A program made the translations under genes and the position numbers. The notes beneath the pieces were generated by a model, which ran no database searches, had not been told where the DNA came from, and saw only the letters and a list, made by a program, of their open reading frames with translations. Shown here piece by piece: positions 31,423 to 43,570 of a stretch of DNA of 47,407 bases (position 1 is its first letter; every line of letters begins with the position of its first letter). Source of the DNA: Zarea fungicola (lineage: Eukaryota > Ascomycota > Sordariomycetes > Hypocreales > Cordycipitaceae); the NCBI GenBank assembly GCA_900169235.1, contig FWCC01000231.1, positions 1-47,407 of the forward strand, in the 5' to 3' direction.

Positions 31423-32762
31423 ATGGTGTCTCTACCCTACCAACCTGCCCCGGAAACACTGCCCATCCCGGATGACCAGCGGGCGTCGCCGTCGAGTGAG
31501 GTGCTCGCCGTGGGCACGGCCGCCGAGGTGGCGCGGATATTCAACATTGAAAAGGGACAGGGCCCCGACGATGGGGAAGAATACTCGGACGGGACGGAGA
31601 GCCTGACGTCGAGCATCCGACAGCACATTGTAGACGGCGGCCTGCGGTATCACGCGTACCACGCGGGGCAGTACGCTTTCCCGAATGACGACTTGGAGCA
31701 GTATCGCGATGATCTCAAGCACGATCTGACACTGCATCTCTGTGAGGGCAAGCACCTTCTCGCGCCGATTGAAGACTTGTTGAAAAAGGGGGCGCAAGTG
31801 CTTGATCTGGGTATGTTTTCTCTTGGACTCGCAGATCCGAGACTATTTATGCTGACACGGCGACCAAGGCACGGGGAATGGAAAGTGGTGCATGGAGTGT
31901 ACGTTTCATTAAACTCAATAATCAGAAAAAGATACTGATTATTATTTTTCACGCTTAGTGGCCGATTTGTATCCCGAAACCAAGTTTCAAGGCATGGATC
32001 TGTCCCCCATCCAGCCCGACTGGGTTCCCGAAAACGTTTCCTTTGTCGTGGACGACATTGAGCACCCGGGTGGATGGGTCTATGAGGATGACATGTTTGA
32101 CTACATTCACGTGCGACACATTGTTCATTCCATGCGCAATCGCCAAGAGCTCTGGGAGAGAATATACAAGTGAGAAACCCGCCTCCCTCTCTTTTCCCTC
32201 AAACCGCTTTTCACAATAAGAGAAAAGGAAAAAAGTCACATCACAAGAATATGAAAGAGCCTAACCGGTTTGAAATAACGGTAGACATTTGAAACCCGGC
32301 GGCTACGTCGAGGTGCAGGAATTCGAATACATTGCCGCCTGCGACGACACCTCCTGCGACGGCGTCTACCCGTGGCGCGACTTTCTCGAGTTCCTCCGCC
32401 GAGGGCTCGCCGCGCTCGGGTCCGACCTCCTCGGCATCCGCAGCGTGGGCCACGAGCTCCGCCAGGCCGGCTTCACGGACATGTCCTACACCAAGATGAA
32501 GTGCCCCAACGGGCCCTGGGCCAAGAAGCGGCAGCTCCAGGAGTGCGGGCACATCCTGCGGGACGTCTGCATGGAAGGGCTGGTCGGCCTGGCCAGGCGG
32601 CCGTTCCGGGACGGGCTGGGCTGGGAGCCGACGCAGACCGAGGTGTTTCTGGTCGATGTGAGGCGGTCGCTGATGGCGACGGGGGCAAACGGCCTGCCAA
32701 AGTATCATTCGTACTTTCCGTTTCATAATTATTATGCGAGGAAGCCGCTGAATGGGCAATGA
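31423..32762 (+). CDS. LaeA-like SAM-dependent methyltransferase (4 exons, one of 30 nt)
   Basis: Exons 31423-31810, 31869-31898, 31959-32169 and 32285-32762 give 368 aa. Introns are 58, 60 and 115 nt; the first has a TGCTGAC branch point. The 30-nt second exon encodes most of SAM-binding motif I (L-G-T-G-N-G-K-W, residues 129-136) and without it the fold would fail. After it come FQGMDLSPIQPDWVPENVSFVVDD and FDYIHVRH, the pattern of LaeA/Lae1-like fungal methyltransferases, then LKPGGYVEVQEFE. The N-terminal ~75 residues are acidic and variable. LaeA regulates secondary metabolism and development as a partner of Velvet proteins, but the family has many members, several sitting in metabolite clusters, so the LaeA role itself is not claimed. 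No biosynthetic genes are visible nearby. The start is the ATG at 31423. Confidence 0.88.
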
Positions 32763-35700
32763 ACAGGTTTCTTTGGGCGACCGGAGTTTTATTCAATTTT
32801 TGTTTTGTGATGGGCATGGCTTTTTTTCTCTTGTTTTCATACTTTGATTGGAAGCTCATCTGCATTCTGGTTCACGCTGTTCGCACGACAGGAACAAAGA
32901 CCATGCATTTTTCGTATCCGCTACTTGAGAAACTTGACCGAAGAAATGTTGAAACATTCACGTTTACAAGCTGACGAACGCATCGACTGTGATTGCTATG
33001 CGCTGTGACGTGGCCTTGTTGACTCAACTTGAGGCCGCCAATGGGGCGTGTCTATATCAAAAGAGAAGTCTACGTCAGCTATTTCTGCCTTGCCGGTACA
33101 GGAAGATACATTCAAAGACAAGCAGCTATGAAGTGATTTGTGAATCCAGGAAAGCATGAGTGTGGTGGCAAATCGTACCACGGTCCAGTGTCCAAGCCGG
33201 GACAGTAGTCCGTGGAAGCCATGTCTACGAATCAGAGATATGAAAGAAACGAGGACGAATAAAAAGGGATAATTGGGTGCTTTACCTTGCGTATAAATGG
33301 CTGCCTATAGTGGTGGTGATGTCTTTGAATGGATTCTGGCGGTGGCGAAAACGGGCAAGGCCGCTGGGCCGTCCCTGGGCATTTACCCTGTTCAGCTAGC
33401 ATGTGATCCGTTTTGGCAACTTGGCAAGGTAAAGCGGAGTTTTGGGGTCAAGATCGCGGAGGTGGCGGAATAGACGGTTCTGGACAGCCAACAGCTCGTG
33501 AAGTCTTGTGAACGAGTGATTTGGTCGCCACAAAGCCACGCTAACAACTGGTGCAATCGTGTGAGTCACTTTAAACTGTATCAAAACAGCGCTTAATTAA
33601 TTTGAAAGAAAATGGTTTTCAACTATCAGCGGAATTCGATTTGGCTGATTTGTCATTGTATCGGCGTTAACTTGATAGAGCCGTGCGCAGGGCTCACGTT
33701 TATGTGAAAGGCCTCCAGTAAGTTGCCAACATACATCCACGCTACATGGGCCGGGGAGCGTGACAGCGTTACTGCTATGTGTCACTGGTCATGTGGCCAA
33801 TTGCAGACGTATACCACCAGGTACTCTCAAATTGACTTACTTGTGCACATTTTAGGCCCAATCAATATGCATATGGCTAGAGATGGAATCTTTCTCATAT
33901 CCGCCAATGGCAGCATGTTCGCCACTGACGTCGTCTCACATGCAAAGCGGCGAAACCAATCTGTCAAAGGCGACGCTAAAAAACACTAATATCGAACATG
34001 CACCGCCACACTTGCTTTGAACAAATGGTTTGTCAGCCACTTTCTCCACGTGGCGGGCCGTCGCGCCGCTAGATTTCTTCTCACCAAGTGGTGGTGTCAG
34101 CCACACCTTTGGTCTGTAGGAACAGCATGGCACGCGAGCAGAGTTCCGTAGCTGGTATTAGCACTTGCATGTTTCATAAACTGCGTAGCTGACATTAAAG
34201 AGCTTAAAAGAACAATGGAGCTACCAAGAGGTCAATGAATTGCAGGCCAAGCTGCAGCGACTCGGTGCCGGTTCTCTGCAAGCCACAGAACCGGCGCCTT
34301 CGACCAACACGAAGTTACGTCCGTCACGTTGTGGTGGCAATGGTGTTTCGCAGCCAGTAATAACAAAATGAAGGAAAAAATGGCATTACATTGGACACCG
34401 CAGGTATTAGATGCCGCTACGGCTACTTTGAAGAAAGCAAAAAGAAAAAAAATTGAAGTGAGTGCCCAGGCACTTGACGTAGGCGTCGGAGGCCATGACT
34501 GTAGGTGATTTAACACATGTTCACGAAAAACTACGCCACAGCTGATAAGTCTCGCCAATTTTGTCCATTATTTACTAAAAAGAAAATCTCTTTAAATTTG
34601 CATGGGTCATCTCCCACTGCCTTATTTTTAGATTAGCGTTTTCACAGGTCGTTTGAGTTGCTCTTCTCGTGTAGTTGTAGTACCCTATACTGGCACTATG
34701 GTGCCGGACAGCTGGATCATAGTAGATGCGAGCGCCAGAGAGGAAAGAAGAGAATAGGATAGAAGTAAGGTTGAATTGCTATTCCAAACCAACTCGGTTA
34801 TCCATCGTAGACATGAATGGCAACTTATTCATTACGAGCGTGTCATCAGCCGTAGACCAGTCTCATCCATTAGACACATATATTTGTTACACTGTATCTT
34901 CTACCCAGAGCGAGCCGTACTGGCTTTGATTTTCCTACGTAGTTTACCTATCCTTGTACTTCTTTCATCATTCAACCTGCGCTACGACGCTCTTCTCCTC
35001 CCTTTTCTTCTCTTTTTGGAAATTGAGGGGCGGTATAAAATGACCATCAACGTCATTATTAGCGGTGTATTCCCCAAGACTTGTCAACCCTAGTGGGGGG
35101 TTTAACATGGAGCCGTCCATGAGCCAGCGCTGTATAAAGCAATCTGCAGTGCACTGCACTGCACTGCACAGTAGTATTATTACTAATTTTTATTTTATTT
35201 TATCAAAAAGGATTCTATGAATTCTCTCTCTTTTCTTTTCAAGTCCGGTTTTGTTGATTATCGCCCAACAAAAAATCGTGTGCGGCTGAGGTGTAAGCCA
35301 AAAGGCATAATGCGCAGTTTTATACACCGCTGTTGGGACACACGGCACATATAAGACTCGCTAGTTATAATTAGTTTGCTTTAATGCTATAATTAGGGGC
35401 AGCTACCGAGTATCATCAACCGCCAATACACCGTCTTATTACCAAAAGATGGGCATAAACAGCCAGCTCATATCACAGTGACGGCATATGCAAACAGCAA
35501 GGCGTTTTTGCCGTCTTCCCAACCGATATTTTTTAATTATTTATTTATTTACGGCAAGGCGGATATGAGTTGCATCTGCATTTCTCTCACTTATATACAC
35601 CCCTTCTAGATTCCCCCGTCTGTGTGTACCAGTACGGTGTATTGTGTGTGGTGTGGTGGGCCAACGCATAGTCAAGGAGATTGGGTATCAGCGCAGCAAA

Positions 35701-38700
35701 CCAAGCCAAAGCCCAACATGTTTTTTCCAACAGCCAAGCCAAAGAAGCCAGCAATGACACACACACACACAGTTTCCGTTTTTATATTTTTTGCAATCCC
35801 CTCTTCTTAGCATTAAGCTTACCGTCCCAACTTAACGAGCTGGAGGGGAAAAATGCTTGAGACTAGAAAAAAAGAGGAAAAAGCCCACACGGAAACGTGC
35901 AAGGCTGCAAACACCAATTCTGACACGGCACATGTTTTGTTATGCACACTCCCAGCCAAAATATCAAGTACCCGTTCCCATGGTAAAAGGTGTACGGCGT
36001 TGGGGGCTAAGAGAGAAGACGACGAAGAAGAGGGCACACACAAAAATGATGTGGAATTTAAGTGATACATTGCGAAATCTCAACATGTAACAAGAGGGTG
36101 GTGAGACGGGCCCTCAAGATAGGCGCCGGCGATGCGTTGTGTCCATGGCTTGCTTCGCTTCAGCCCTTTCTCATGGTGTAAGCAGACAGCCGTTTGCTGC
36201 TGCGGGCTGCCTAATTTCTGATTCATTTTTATTGTTTTGAATTTTAATTATTATTAAACTTTACCGACCTGTGGGTTGTCAAATATTGTTTGCCTTCTAC
36301 TCTGTACACGGGATCGGTTTGTCACAGGGTAAAAAAAAACAAACATCATGGACCCAAGTATGGATGACCCCTCATCGTCTGCACAGGGCCCCTCCAGCTC
36401 GCAGAGGGAAAATAAGTAATTTTGTCTTTGCAAATAAAAAATAAATAAATAAAAAGTGTGCCGTGTTTCGCATCTAATACTGACAGCCTATTCGCTGAAA
36501 AAGAATAAAACCCTGTTGCCAACGCAAAAAAAATGCTGATATGCAAAGAGTCGGTCAGTCAAGTCTCTGGTGTGAGCCATGATGAGGGTTGGCCCGTCCG
36601 ATTCACTAACACACGACTGGGCGTCGCAGCCACACGTCATGTTCGGCTTCTTCCCTTTAGTCCATTCAGACTGTAGGCAGGGCAATCCAACTATGAGGGT
36701 CGTGGCCTAATCATGAACAGGGATCACACACTGCCCAGACAAGACGAGGGGTGTATAATAAAAGAAACACACAATGTTGTGTCGTCTCGTCGACGGATAA
36801 AAAAAAGAGCGCTATTTAAGCACGGGTCAGACGTGTCCGTGGCATCCATTTTGACATCCCGAACTCCAGCCTTCATCATCAGTGCCCAATCAATTGTCCG
36901 CCGACCACCGTTTCCGCTCTGTCCATTCGACAATGGAAGAGGGGTCCGGGCCGGTTGGCCAGTCTTGGACATCAACACAGATGTAGTTCTGCAGCTTCAA
37001 CGCCATTGGGAGCCAATACATGCGCCTCAACCGATCGCATTTTCATGGCGGCGTCTGATGTCATGAGTCACATTCCTCTCTGCTCCCTTGCCTTTGTTGT
37101 TAGTCTCCCGCCCGACAGGCTGCTACGAGACGGGCGACCGTACGACTTGGCAGCTGTGTCTGACTTGGGACTTTACAAAGCTTTACTGGTAAAACATTTG
37201 TGGTTTTTTGTTATTTTCTCCGTTGCGGAATGAGACCGTGTGCCCGTTGCCCTGTTTTGGGCGCCTGGGGCCGGCGGAGGACCTCTTGTAATTTTATAAT
37301 AAGCTGGTAGTCAGGCAGCCATAGTGTACGGGCTGGGCGTCAAATTCGCAAAGGCTGACCGGCCAGGGTGTGCATAGTAGGTGGCTTCTCGCAAGATCAA
37401 CCCCATCCCTGCCAGTATCAAGCAAACGGGCTGCCGGTTACGCCTGCGAATATTAGTGCGTACACATTTTTATTTTTATTTATTTTTATTCCGGTTTTGA
37501 TTTATGCGCTTTGTTAGTGGTCTTGCGTATCCGTTCTATTGTGGGCGATGGTGTGGTTTCTTCTCGAAAAAGCTTCGAAAAAGCCTCGAGTGTGGGCATG
37601 CACAGAGAGAAACAGCATTGTAAGCTAGTGTCGAGCATCACCACTGACAATGTGAGTAATATTCTGGAAGATTTGCGACGAATGTGGCGGTGTGAATGAG
37701 TTAACAGAGGTGGCCCAGCATGCAACAACAACATCGACCATTGTTTGTTATTGTTGTGGTCTTGCGTCTAGTCTTGGTGTCGTAGCGCTGTCTGTCCCAG
37801 GAACCCGGACATGTTTGAGACGCTAGGTTAGAGCCCTGGCTGGCCCTTGCCCTGGCCCTTGCCGGCGCGGCCCTGCAGCTCCACAAAGTCAGAAATTCTG
37901 GTGACAGGGATAAAAATCAAGTTGCATCTTTGTTGGTTGGCCTGATACAAGTCTCTGCCGAGCGCTCGTGATGCAATATGAAGCGGTTCGGCAGCATCGC
38001 TCGAGATTCAGGAGCCTTGTGGCCACACCGGCACGTCTCGACGCAAGCCTGTGGCACCACCCTATCCTTTTCGTCATTTTCCTATTTCCTATCGTCCAGC
38101 ACAGCGGGCCGGGGCCGCTAGATACTGCATTAGTAACCTGCGGAGAGCGGGAGGCTGCGGGTTCCCGCATGTCGGTGGAACTCCAAACTCCACCAGCTTC
38201 CAAGTTGCACCGGCGATGGAGATATGCATGCTGAAATGCAGACGTAGCAACGAGAATGGCTGCTATTCGTACAGAGTATATTAATGAGGCTGCCGTAGCT
38301 TTGCCATTACTGGTGCGCGTTGATTTCTTTTTCTGGTTGTCTTCGCTTACACGAATGCAACGAGGCATATATTTTTGGGCTGTTCGTGTCCGGCCGGATA
38401 TGGCGAGCGGGCGACGAGGCTGAATATTGTATGTACGACGGCGCTACCGCTCCTCAGCACGAACTCCTACCTCGAATGCTGTACCTAAGCATGTAGTACA
38501 GTGAGTTGTTCAGCTGCTACCTGTACATATGCCAAGTCCAATCATGAAGAAGACTGCTGCATGCTGCTTCATGTGCTCCGCTGCTGGCTATTGCTGGCAG
38601 TCTCCGCATGCTGTGGCTCCAGATGCATGATCTTGGGAACTCTGGTGGCTTACCAGCAAACTGCCTGGTTTTCAGCTATTACTACAGTTGAACAAAAGTT

Positions 38701-41700
38701 TATAGGCGCAAATGCCGCGAATGACGACCAATGGTCTGGCAGTCGAGTCATGCAGTCTCAGCGTCGACCATGTGATGCAGTCGGTACTCCGTAGATAATG
38801 GGCAATTGGCAAGTCAGGACAGACAATTGACTATTTTTGGGTGCGATTGGATTCAAGTCGGACAAGAGTTCAGCTGCGGCAGTGGCTCGAGTGGGAGGCA
38901 TCAAGCTGGTCGACGTTGGACTCTGAATGGAGGAATGAGGAGTAGTGTCTTGCTTACCCACCATCTGGCAGGCACATGTGACAGCGAAACCGTCGGAAAG
39001 TTTTGCGGTACTGGCAGCAGTTTAAAGAGCGACTCAGATTCGGCGCCGATTTGTCAGGCCAAGTATCCGCGTGATGTGTACGATCTGGGCTAAAAGCATG
39101 CAGAGTGCTTCTCCGCATCGACTACAGGGTCGGTTCTGGTACGCCGTAGAGTGTTGTGGAAGCCCAGCCCAGCATACAGAGGTGGCTGTTGTTGGACGGG
39201 GCCAACTAGTTATTTCTGTCGACCCTGTACAAGCTGCAGGATTGTAGTGCCGATGATTAATTAGCCCTCTTGCTTGCATACGAGCATGTAAACATGGCGC
39301 ACCTCACCGCGATACGACTAGCCACAAACTAGTTCAAAGCCAGCTCACAAACGTTCATGTCTCGGCGAGCAGGATGCGGCAACTACTCAGTACATGTCAG
39401 CGGCTGTGCATTTCCTCGTGTCGCGGCGTTTGCAGGAACGAGCTTCTTGGAGCCTAGGTCGTTCGTCGTATGGGAGCGGCACCACCAATTGGCTGACCAA
39501 GCGGGACAGGGCTTGTCGTCCTCAATCCTGCAGGTACTCGGACCAGCCAGTAATTTCAGCAAACAGGGTCCGGTTTCGAGCTTATTGCGCAGCAACATGG
39601 AGAATTATTAGTTATACGAAAGGACCGAAGGGGCTGCAGCATGTGTTTGGCCAGAAACAAATCGCCCTGCGTGCGGTAATACCAGTACTCTGGACGGAGT
39701 AATAAGTGTACCAGCATTATTGCAGAGTTTTTCTCTTCTGCAGTCGTGCCAGGGCGCCGGAACGGTGGTCTGTGTACATCCGGGCCGCTAGACAAGGTTA
39801 CTTTGCGCATCGACTGGAGCCGTCATTTCGGTTGACCCCTGAACTGTGGTAATTTGACTCCATCGGCTGGGGGCAAAGTTTTTTTTTCCCTCCCGTTTTT
39901 CTGGTAGGCAGCCCTGGAAGACGTGGTTAGAAGGCCATCCTGCCATGGTAACGTCACTGGGTGATTTTTTTTTTCTCTTCCAGAAGAGGCAGGGAAGAGA
40001 CATGAGGAGTGAGAAAATAGGCTGCGAGTCATCCTGGTCAAAGTCGTGGGCTGCATTTTGATGGAGATGTATTGGTAGATCAACAGCATCTCGCGCATAC
40101 CAGTAACAAACGGCCTTTTTGGTGGTAACTGCCTATTGTGTAGCTGGGAAACGGATACTGGACCAATTACTGGCTGGTAAATCCGTTCCAGGCCGTGCAT
40201 TTGGTGGCGGACAGTACCTACAGTGGTGTAAGCTGGCACCTTGCGGCCCTTAGGGACAAGGCTGGCTGACCAGGTGGCAAATCGCCAGTTACAGGTGCAC
40301 ATCCGACAGCCGAGCAGCAAATAGCAGGGCGGCCTGGTCGCTATTGTAAGCAGTGTGAGTGGCTCAACTAGTCAGCGAGGCAAGCGAGACAAACAATTCG
40401 CCAAAGCGATGCGGGAGACATGAATCGAGGAGTGCAAGATGGGGGCAAACCATTGTGAGTGGCTACTGTGTTTTTCTTGTTTGTTTTTTGATGTCTTGAA
40501 GCTATTTTGGGTAGCATCTATCAATGTACCTACGAGGTACGGCAGGGAGTACGGTACGGATTACTGATACTTTGTACTGAGTTGTATTTATTTGCAGAGT
40601 GGCAATGTCCTCGTTCACAAGCCGCGTTAACGGTTAGGATTCATTTATTAACTACCACATAAACCAACTACTAAATTACAAGGACTTGTATATATTGCTG
40701 CCATTGCATCAGTGGGTGTGGCTTGTGCACGGAATAAAAAAAAGAGGCTGGTAGAAATGTAATAGTGGTAAGGGTGGTCGCGGCTAGTGGCTAGTGCCTG
40801 CCGGACTGCAAAGGTTCCTCTCTGGTTCCAGCCCAGTCCAGGGCCTACTAGGGCCTACCAGGCTTCACTGGAAATTACGGCAGCCATGAATACGGCAGGG
40901 TATGACAGGGTAGGGCACGCACAGATGTAAAGGTTCATCATGGCTGGGCTGCGTGTTGCACATGCTGAGTCACAGAGTTGACGCCTCTCGTGTAATGAGA
41001 TGAGTGATAGCAGCCTTGGCAGACGGATGCAGAATACAGAATAATAATGCAAAGCATCTGGCGAGTCGAGGTTTCCATGGCATACATGCCAGTACGGCGA
41101 AGATACTAGTACCACCTACTACCTACCAGTACTACAGGCGCTGGTATTGGTGGTGGTGCTCGTACCAGAAATACTGGTCGCATGCCGGCGTCGCTGGGTC
41201 CGGGCTTAGCAGGCAGGCAACTCTCTCCGCTGCACAGTCACTCAATCACTAGCGGCACATTTTATGGTGCTAAATTATGGCTTAACTGGGCCCTCCAACC
41301 TTTCCATTGCCTGGCACACTTCCATCCCCCTGGTCCACTGCATGTACAGGCGGGTACCCTCCTTCGCCATGCTAGAAAGACACCCCCCTTTAAGGCCCCC
41401 CTGTATTTTCCACACACACCACACCCACAACACCCACTGCACCCACTACACCCACAGGCTCGGCCTGATTGCCAACTATTCCATCCCTGTCTTTGCATTT
41501 GCCTGTCTCTGGCTGCTGCTGCTGTTTAGGTTCCCCCTAGCCGTGACCCCCCTCGCCTCGCTTCAGCCCACACAGATATAACTACATCCTCACTCCATCG
41601 CGCTGCCTCCGTCCCCTCTCTCTTTTTTCCCTTCCTCTCTTGTACCACACTTGGCTTCTGCCAATAACAAACAGCTTCCAAACCAACCGACAAGACGCTC

Positions 41701-42181
41701 CCTAATCACCCTCACAGACGCTCATTTGACCGTCTGTTGAACCCGCAGTCACATTCACCACCAACGCTGACTCATTGTGAGCCCGGCGTTTTCGACTTGT
41801 CGTCACTGCCAGCCAGGTCCCATTCGGAATTTGGCCTCGTATTTCCTCCCACGAGGAAATCGCTATATATTCACCACAGGCCTGTCATGTTTGCAACAGG
41901 AACCGTCTCTTCTTCACATACTTCCCACTACATACCAAGGTGACTGGCTTTATCCGCCTCGCACCTGCATGACAACAACGCAAACGGCCACATCAACCAA
42001 CAAGCAGCCGGCTTGAACCACGACCAACACAAAACACACCAACCCTCAACGGGTAGTTGTTGGATGAGAGCCGAGGAGTAGATGTCCTACGGACATCAAT
42101 AACCGATTTTCAAAATCTAAAATACAGAAAAAAAAAGAGACAGAAAAACCACGCGCGCATAAAAACGGCGTTCATACCATC
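32763..42181. other. 9.4-kb gene-poor region
   Basis: I found no supportable gene on either strand. Contents that can be named: a GCACT tandem (35151-35169), a CA run (35758-35771), TTTA/TTTTA-type repeats (35530-35552, 36436-36453, 37466-37492), several GGTAC/CCAGTACT-rich patches between 38.4 and 41.2 kb, and a C/A-rich CACCC tract (41410-41458). The last ~600 bp are pyrimidine-rich, then A-rich, and probably include promoter and leader of the gene at 42182. The longest open frames (up to 159 codons) lack domains, and their composition is that of non-coding sequence. Confidence 0.5.
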
Positions 42182-43570
42182 ATGAACTTTCCGTCGCCAA
42201 TGACACCAGGGTCAACACCCCTCTACGACCGCGACTATCGCGACTATTCTGCCACGCCTTCGCCACGACGAGACTGGATGTTCGACACTCCGACGACTCC
42301 CATCCGCCCAGCGACGCGTGCTGCTCATGGAAGGTCCGCGAGCTACTCGCAGCGCCCGCCGTTCCCTGCTCATCCACAGGCACGCCCGCAGCCCCCCGTC
42401 TACAGTCCCCATCCATTGGACTCGCCACGGTATACCAGTGAGGGAGTCTACGCCGCCAGGGTTGATGTTGATGTGAGTGCCAAACATTTCTCGTCGTCGC
42501 GCCGACATTCGGCTTCGTTCCACCACATCCCTCCACGGGGTGACCGCAGACACTCGTATTCCCATGTCCGGGCTTCCACTCCCTATGGAGAATCCGACGA
42601 GGACGAGATCATTGAAACAATGGCCGGTACCTTTGTCCTGCCAGCTGAATCCCGCTGCTGGACCACCAACCATCCAGATAAACACCACGGACGTTATGAC
42701 GGAGGGCGGTACACTAATGCACATGGTTATCAGCAGACCCAGACTCCTCCCCATTACTACCCCAATGGCTACGATTACCCTGCATACGGCGCCGCCACTC
42801 CCGTTCCCGGGGTCGGTGCCGGTCCCGGTCCTGAGCGCTTCACACCCCGCGAGTCTCCCCAAGCCCAGTCCCAGCGCTTCCAGACGAGACCGCCGACCAG
42901 CTTTGGTCACACCCGCCACTCTTCCATAGCCACCCCGAAGCGCCCCTCTACTGCCCGCCCCCAGAGCTCACAGAAGCCCAAATCCTCAAAGTCCAAGGAC
43001 AGGCCCGAAGAGATCCCTCCACCCCGAAAGGCTACCGAGGCCGATGCAAAGGCTCACAGGATCCCCGCTGGCTTTGCCCTGAAGAACTGGGATCCAGAGG
43101 AGAGGCCGATTCTTCTCCTGGGAAGTGTTTTTGATTTTAACAGCCTAGGCAAATGGATTTTTGATTGGACAGTCTATCGCGAAGGTCGCAATGCTCCCAT
43201 CACAGACATTGCCGGAGAGCTTTGGCTTCTCTTGATCCACCTCAACTCCAAGATCAAGGCCGCCGAAGAGGTCATTGGCCGTGTCCGCAACCCCGAAGAC
43301 CGGGAGATGCTCGAAGACTTTCTCGAGTCAGGTGAGCGCCTTCTGGAAAAACTCCGAGCCCTCCTAAAGGCCTGTGAGGCCCCCATGCTCAAGGCTGCCA
43401 AGAAGCGACAGTCGGGCCTCGGCAAGAGCTCTGGCGTTGAGTTTGTCCACACCCTCTTTGGCCCCGACCGAGAGGGTGAGAAGACGGACAAGTTCATGCA
43501 GAGCATCCGCCTCTTCATTCTTCGCTTTGATGCCAATTGTGATGACATTGTCCGGAACCCTACCCGATGA
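42182..43570 (+). CDS. conserved Sordariomycete protein of the 'vegetative cell wall protein gp1' annotation type
   Basis: A single 462-codon exon. Residues 1-~285 are disordered, rich in P, S, R, H and Y, with repeated S/T-P motifs and many possible phosphorylation sites. From ~290 to the end is a compact, conserved domain: IPAGFALKNWDPEERPILLLGSVFDFNSLGKWIFDWTVY (in adjoining blocks), ITDIAGELWLLLIHL, NPEDREMLEDFLESGERLLEKL, SGVEFVHTLFG, and FILRFDANCDDIVRNPT. I recall this domain from fungal genomes where it is labelled 'vegetative cell wall protein gp1' only because of the P-rich half. There is no signal peptide, so a wall location is doubtful; a cytosolic or nuclear scaffold is as likely. 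The ATG follows an A-rich leader after a very long upstream region. Confidence 0.8.
   Translation: MNFPSPMTPGSTPLYDRDYRDYSATPSPRRDWMFDTPTTPIRPATRAAHGRSASYSQRPPFPAHPQARPQPPVYSPHPLDSPRYTSEGVYAARVDVDVSAKHFSSSRRHSASFHHIPPRGDRRHSYSHVRASTPYGESDEDEIIETMAGTFVLPAESRCWTTNHPDKHHGRYDGGRYTNAHGYQQTQTPPHYYPNGYDYPAYGAATPVPGVGAGPGPERFTPRESPQAQSQRFQTRPPTSFGHTRHSSIATPKRPSTARPQSSQKPKSSKSKDRPEEIPPPRKATEADAKAHRIPAGFALKNWDPEERPILLLGSVFDFNSLGKWIFDWTVYREGRNAPITDIAGELWLLLIHLNSKIKAAEEVIGRVRNPEDREMLEDFLESGERLLEKLRALLKACEAPMLKAAKKRQSGLGKSSGVEFVHTLFGPDREGEKTDKFMQSIRLFILRFDANCDDIVRNPTR

Noticed and set aside
32759..32974. Hydrophobic 71-codon frame after the methyltransferase stop
   Set aside because: T-rich 3' UTR gives F/L-rich peptides by chance; it overlaps the upstream stop codon and has no homologue I recognise.
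37889..38368. A 159-codon minus-strand frame in the gene-poor region
   Set aside because: R/S/T/C-rich composition, no domain, no signal or splice partners.
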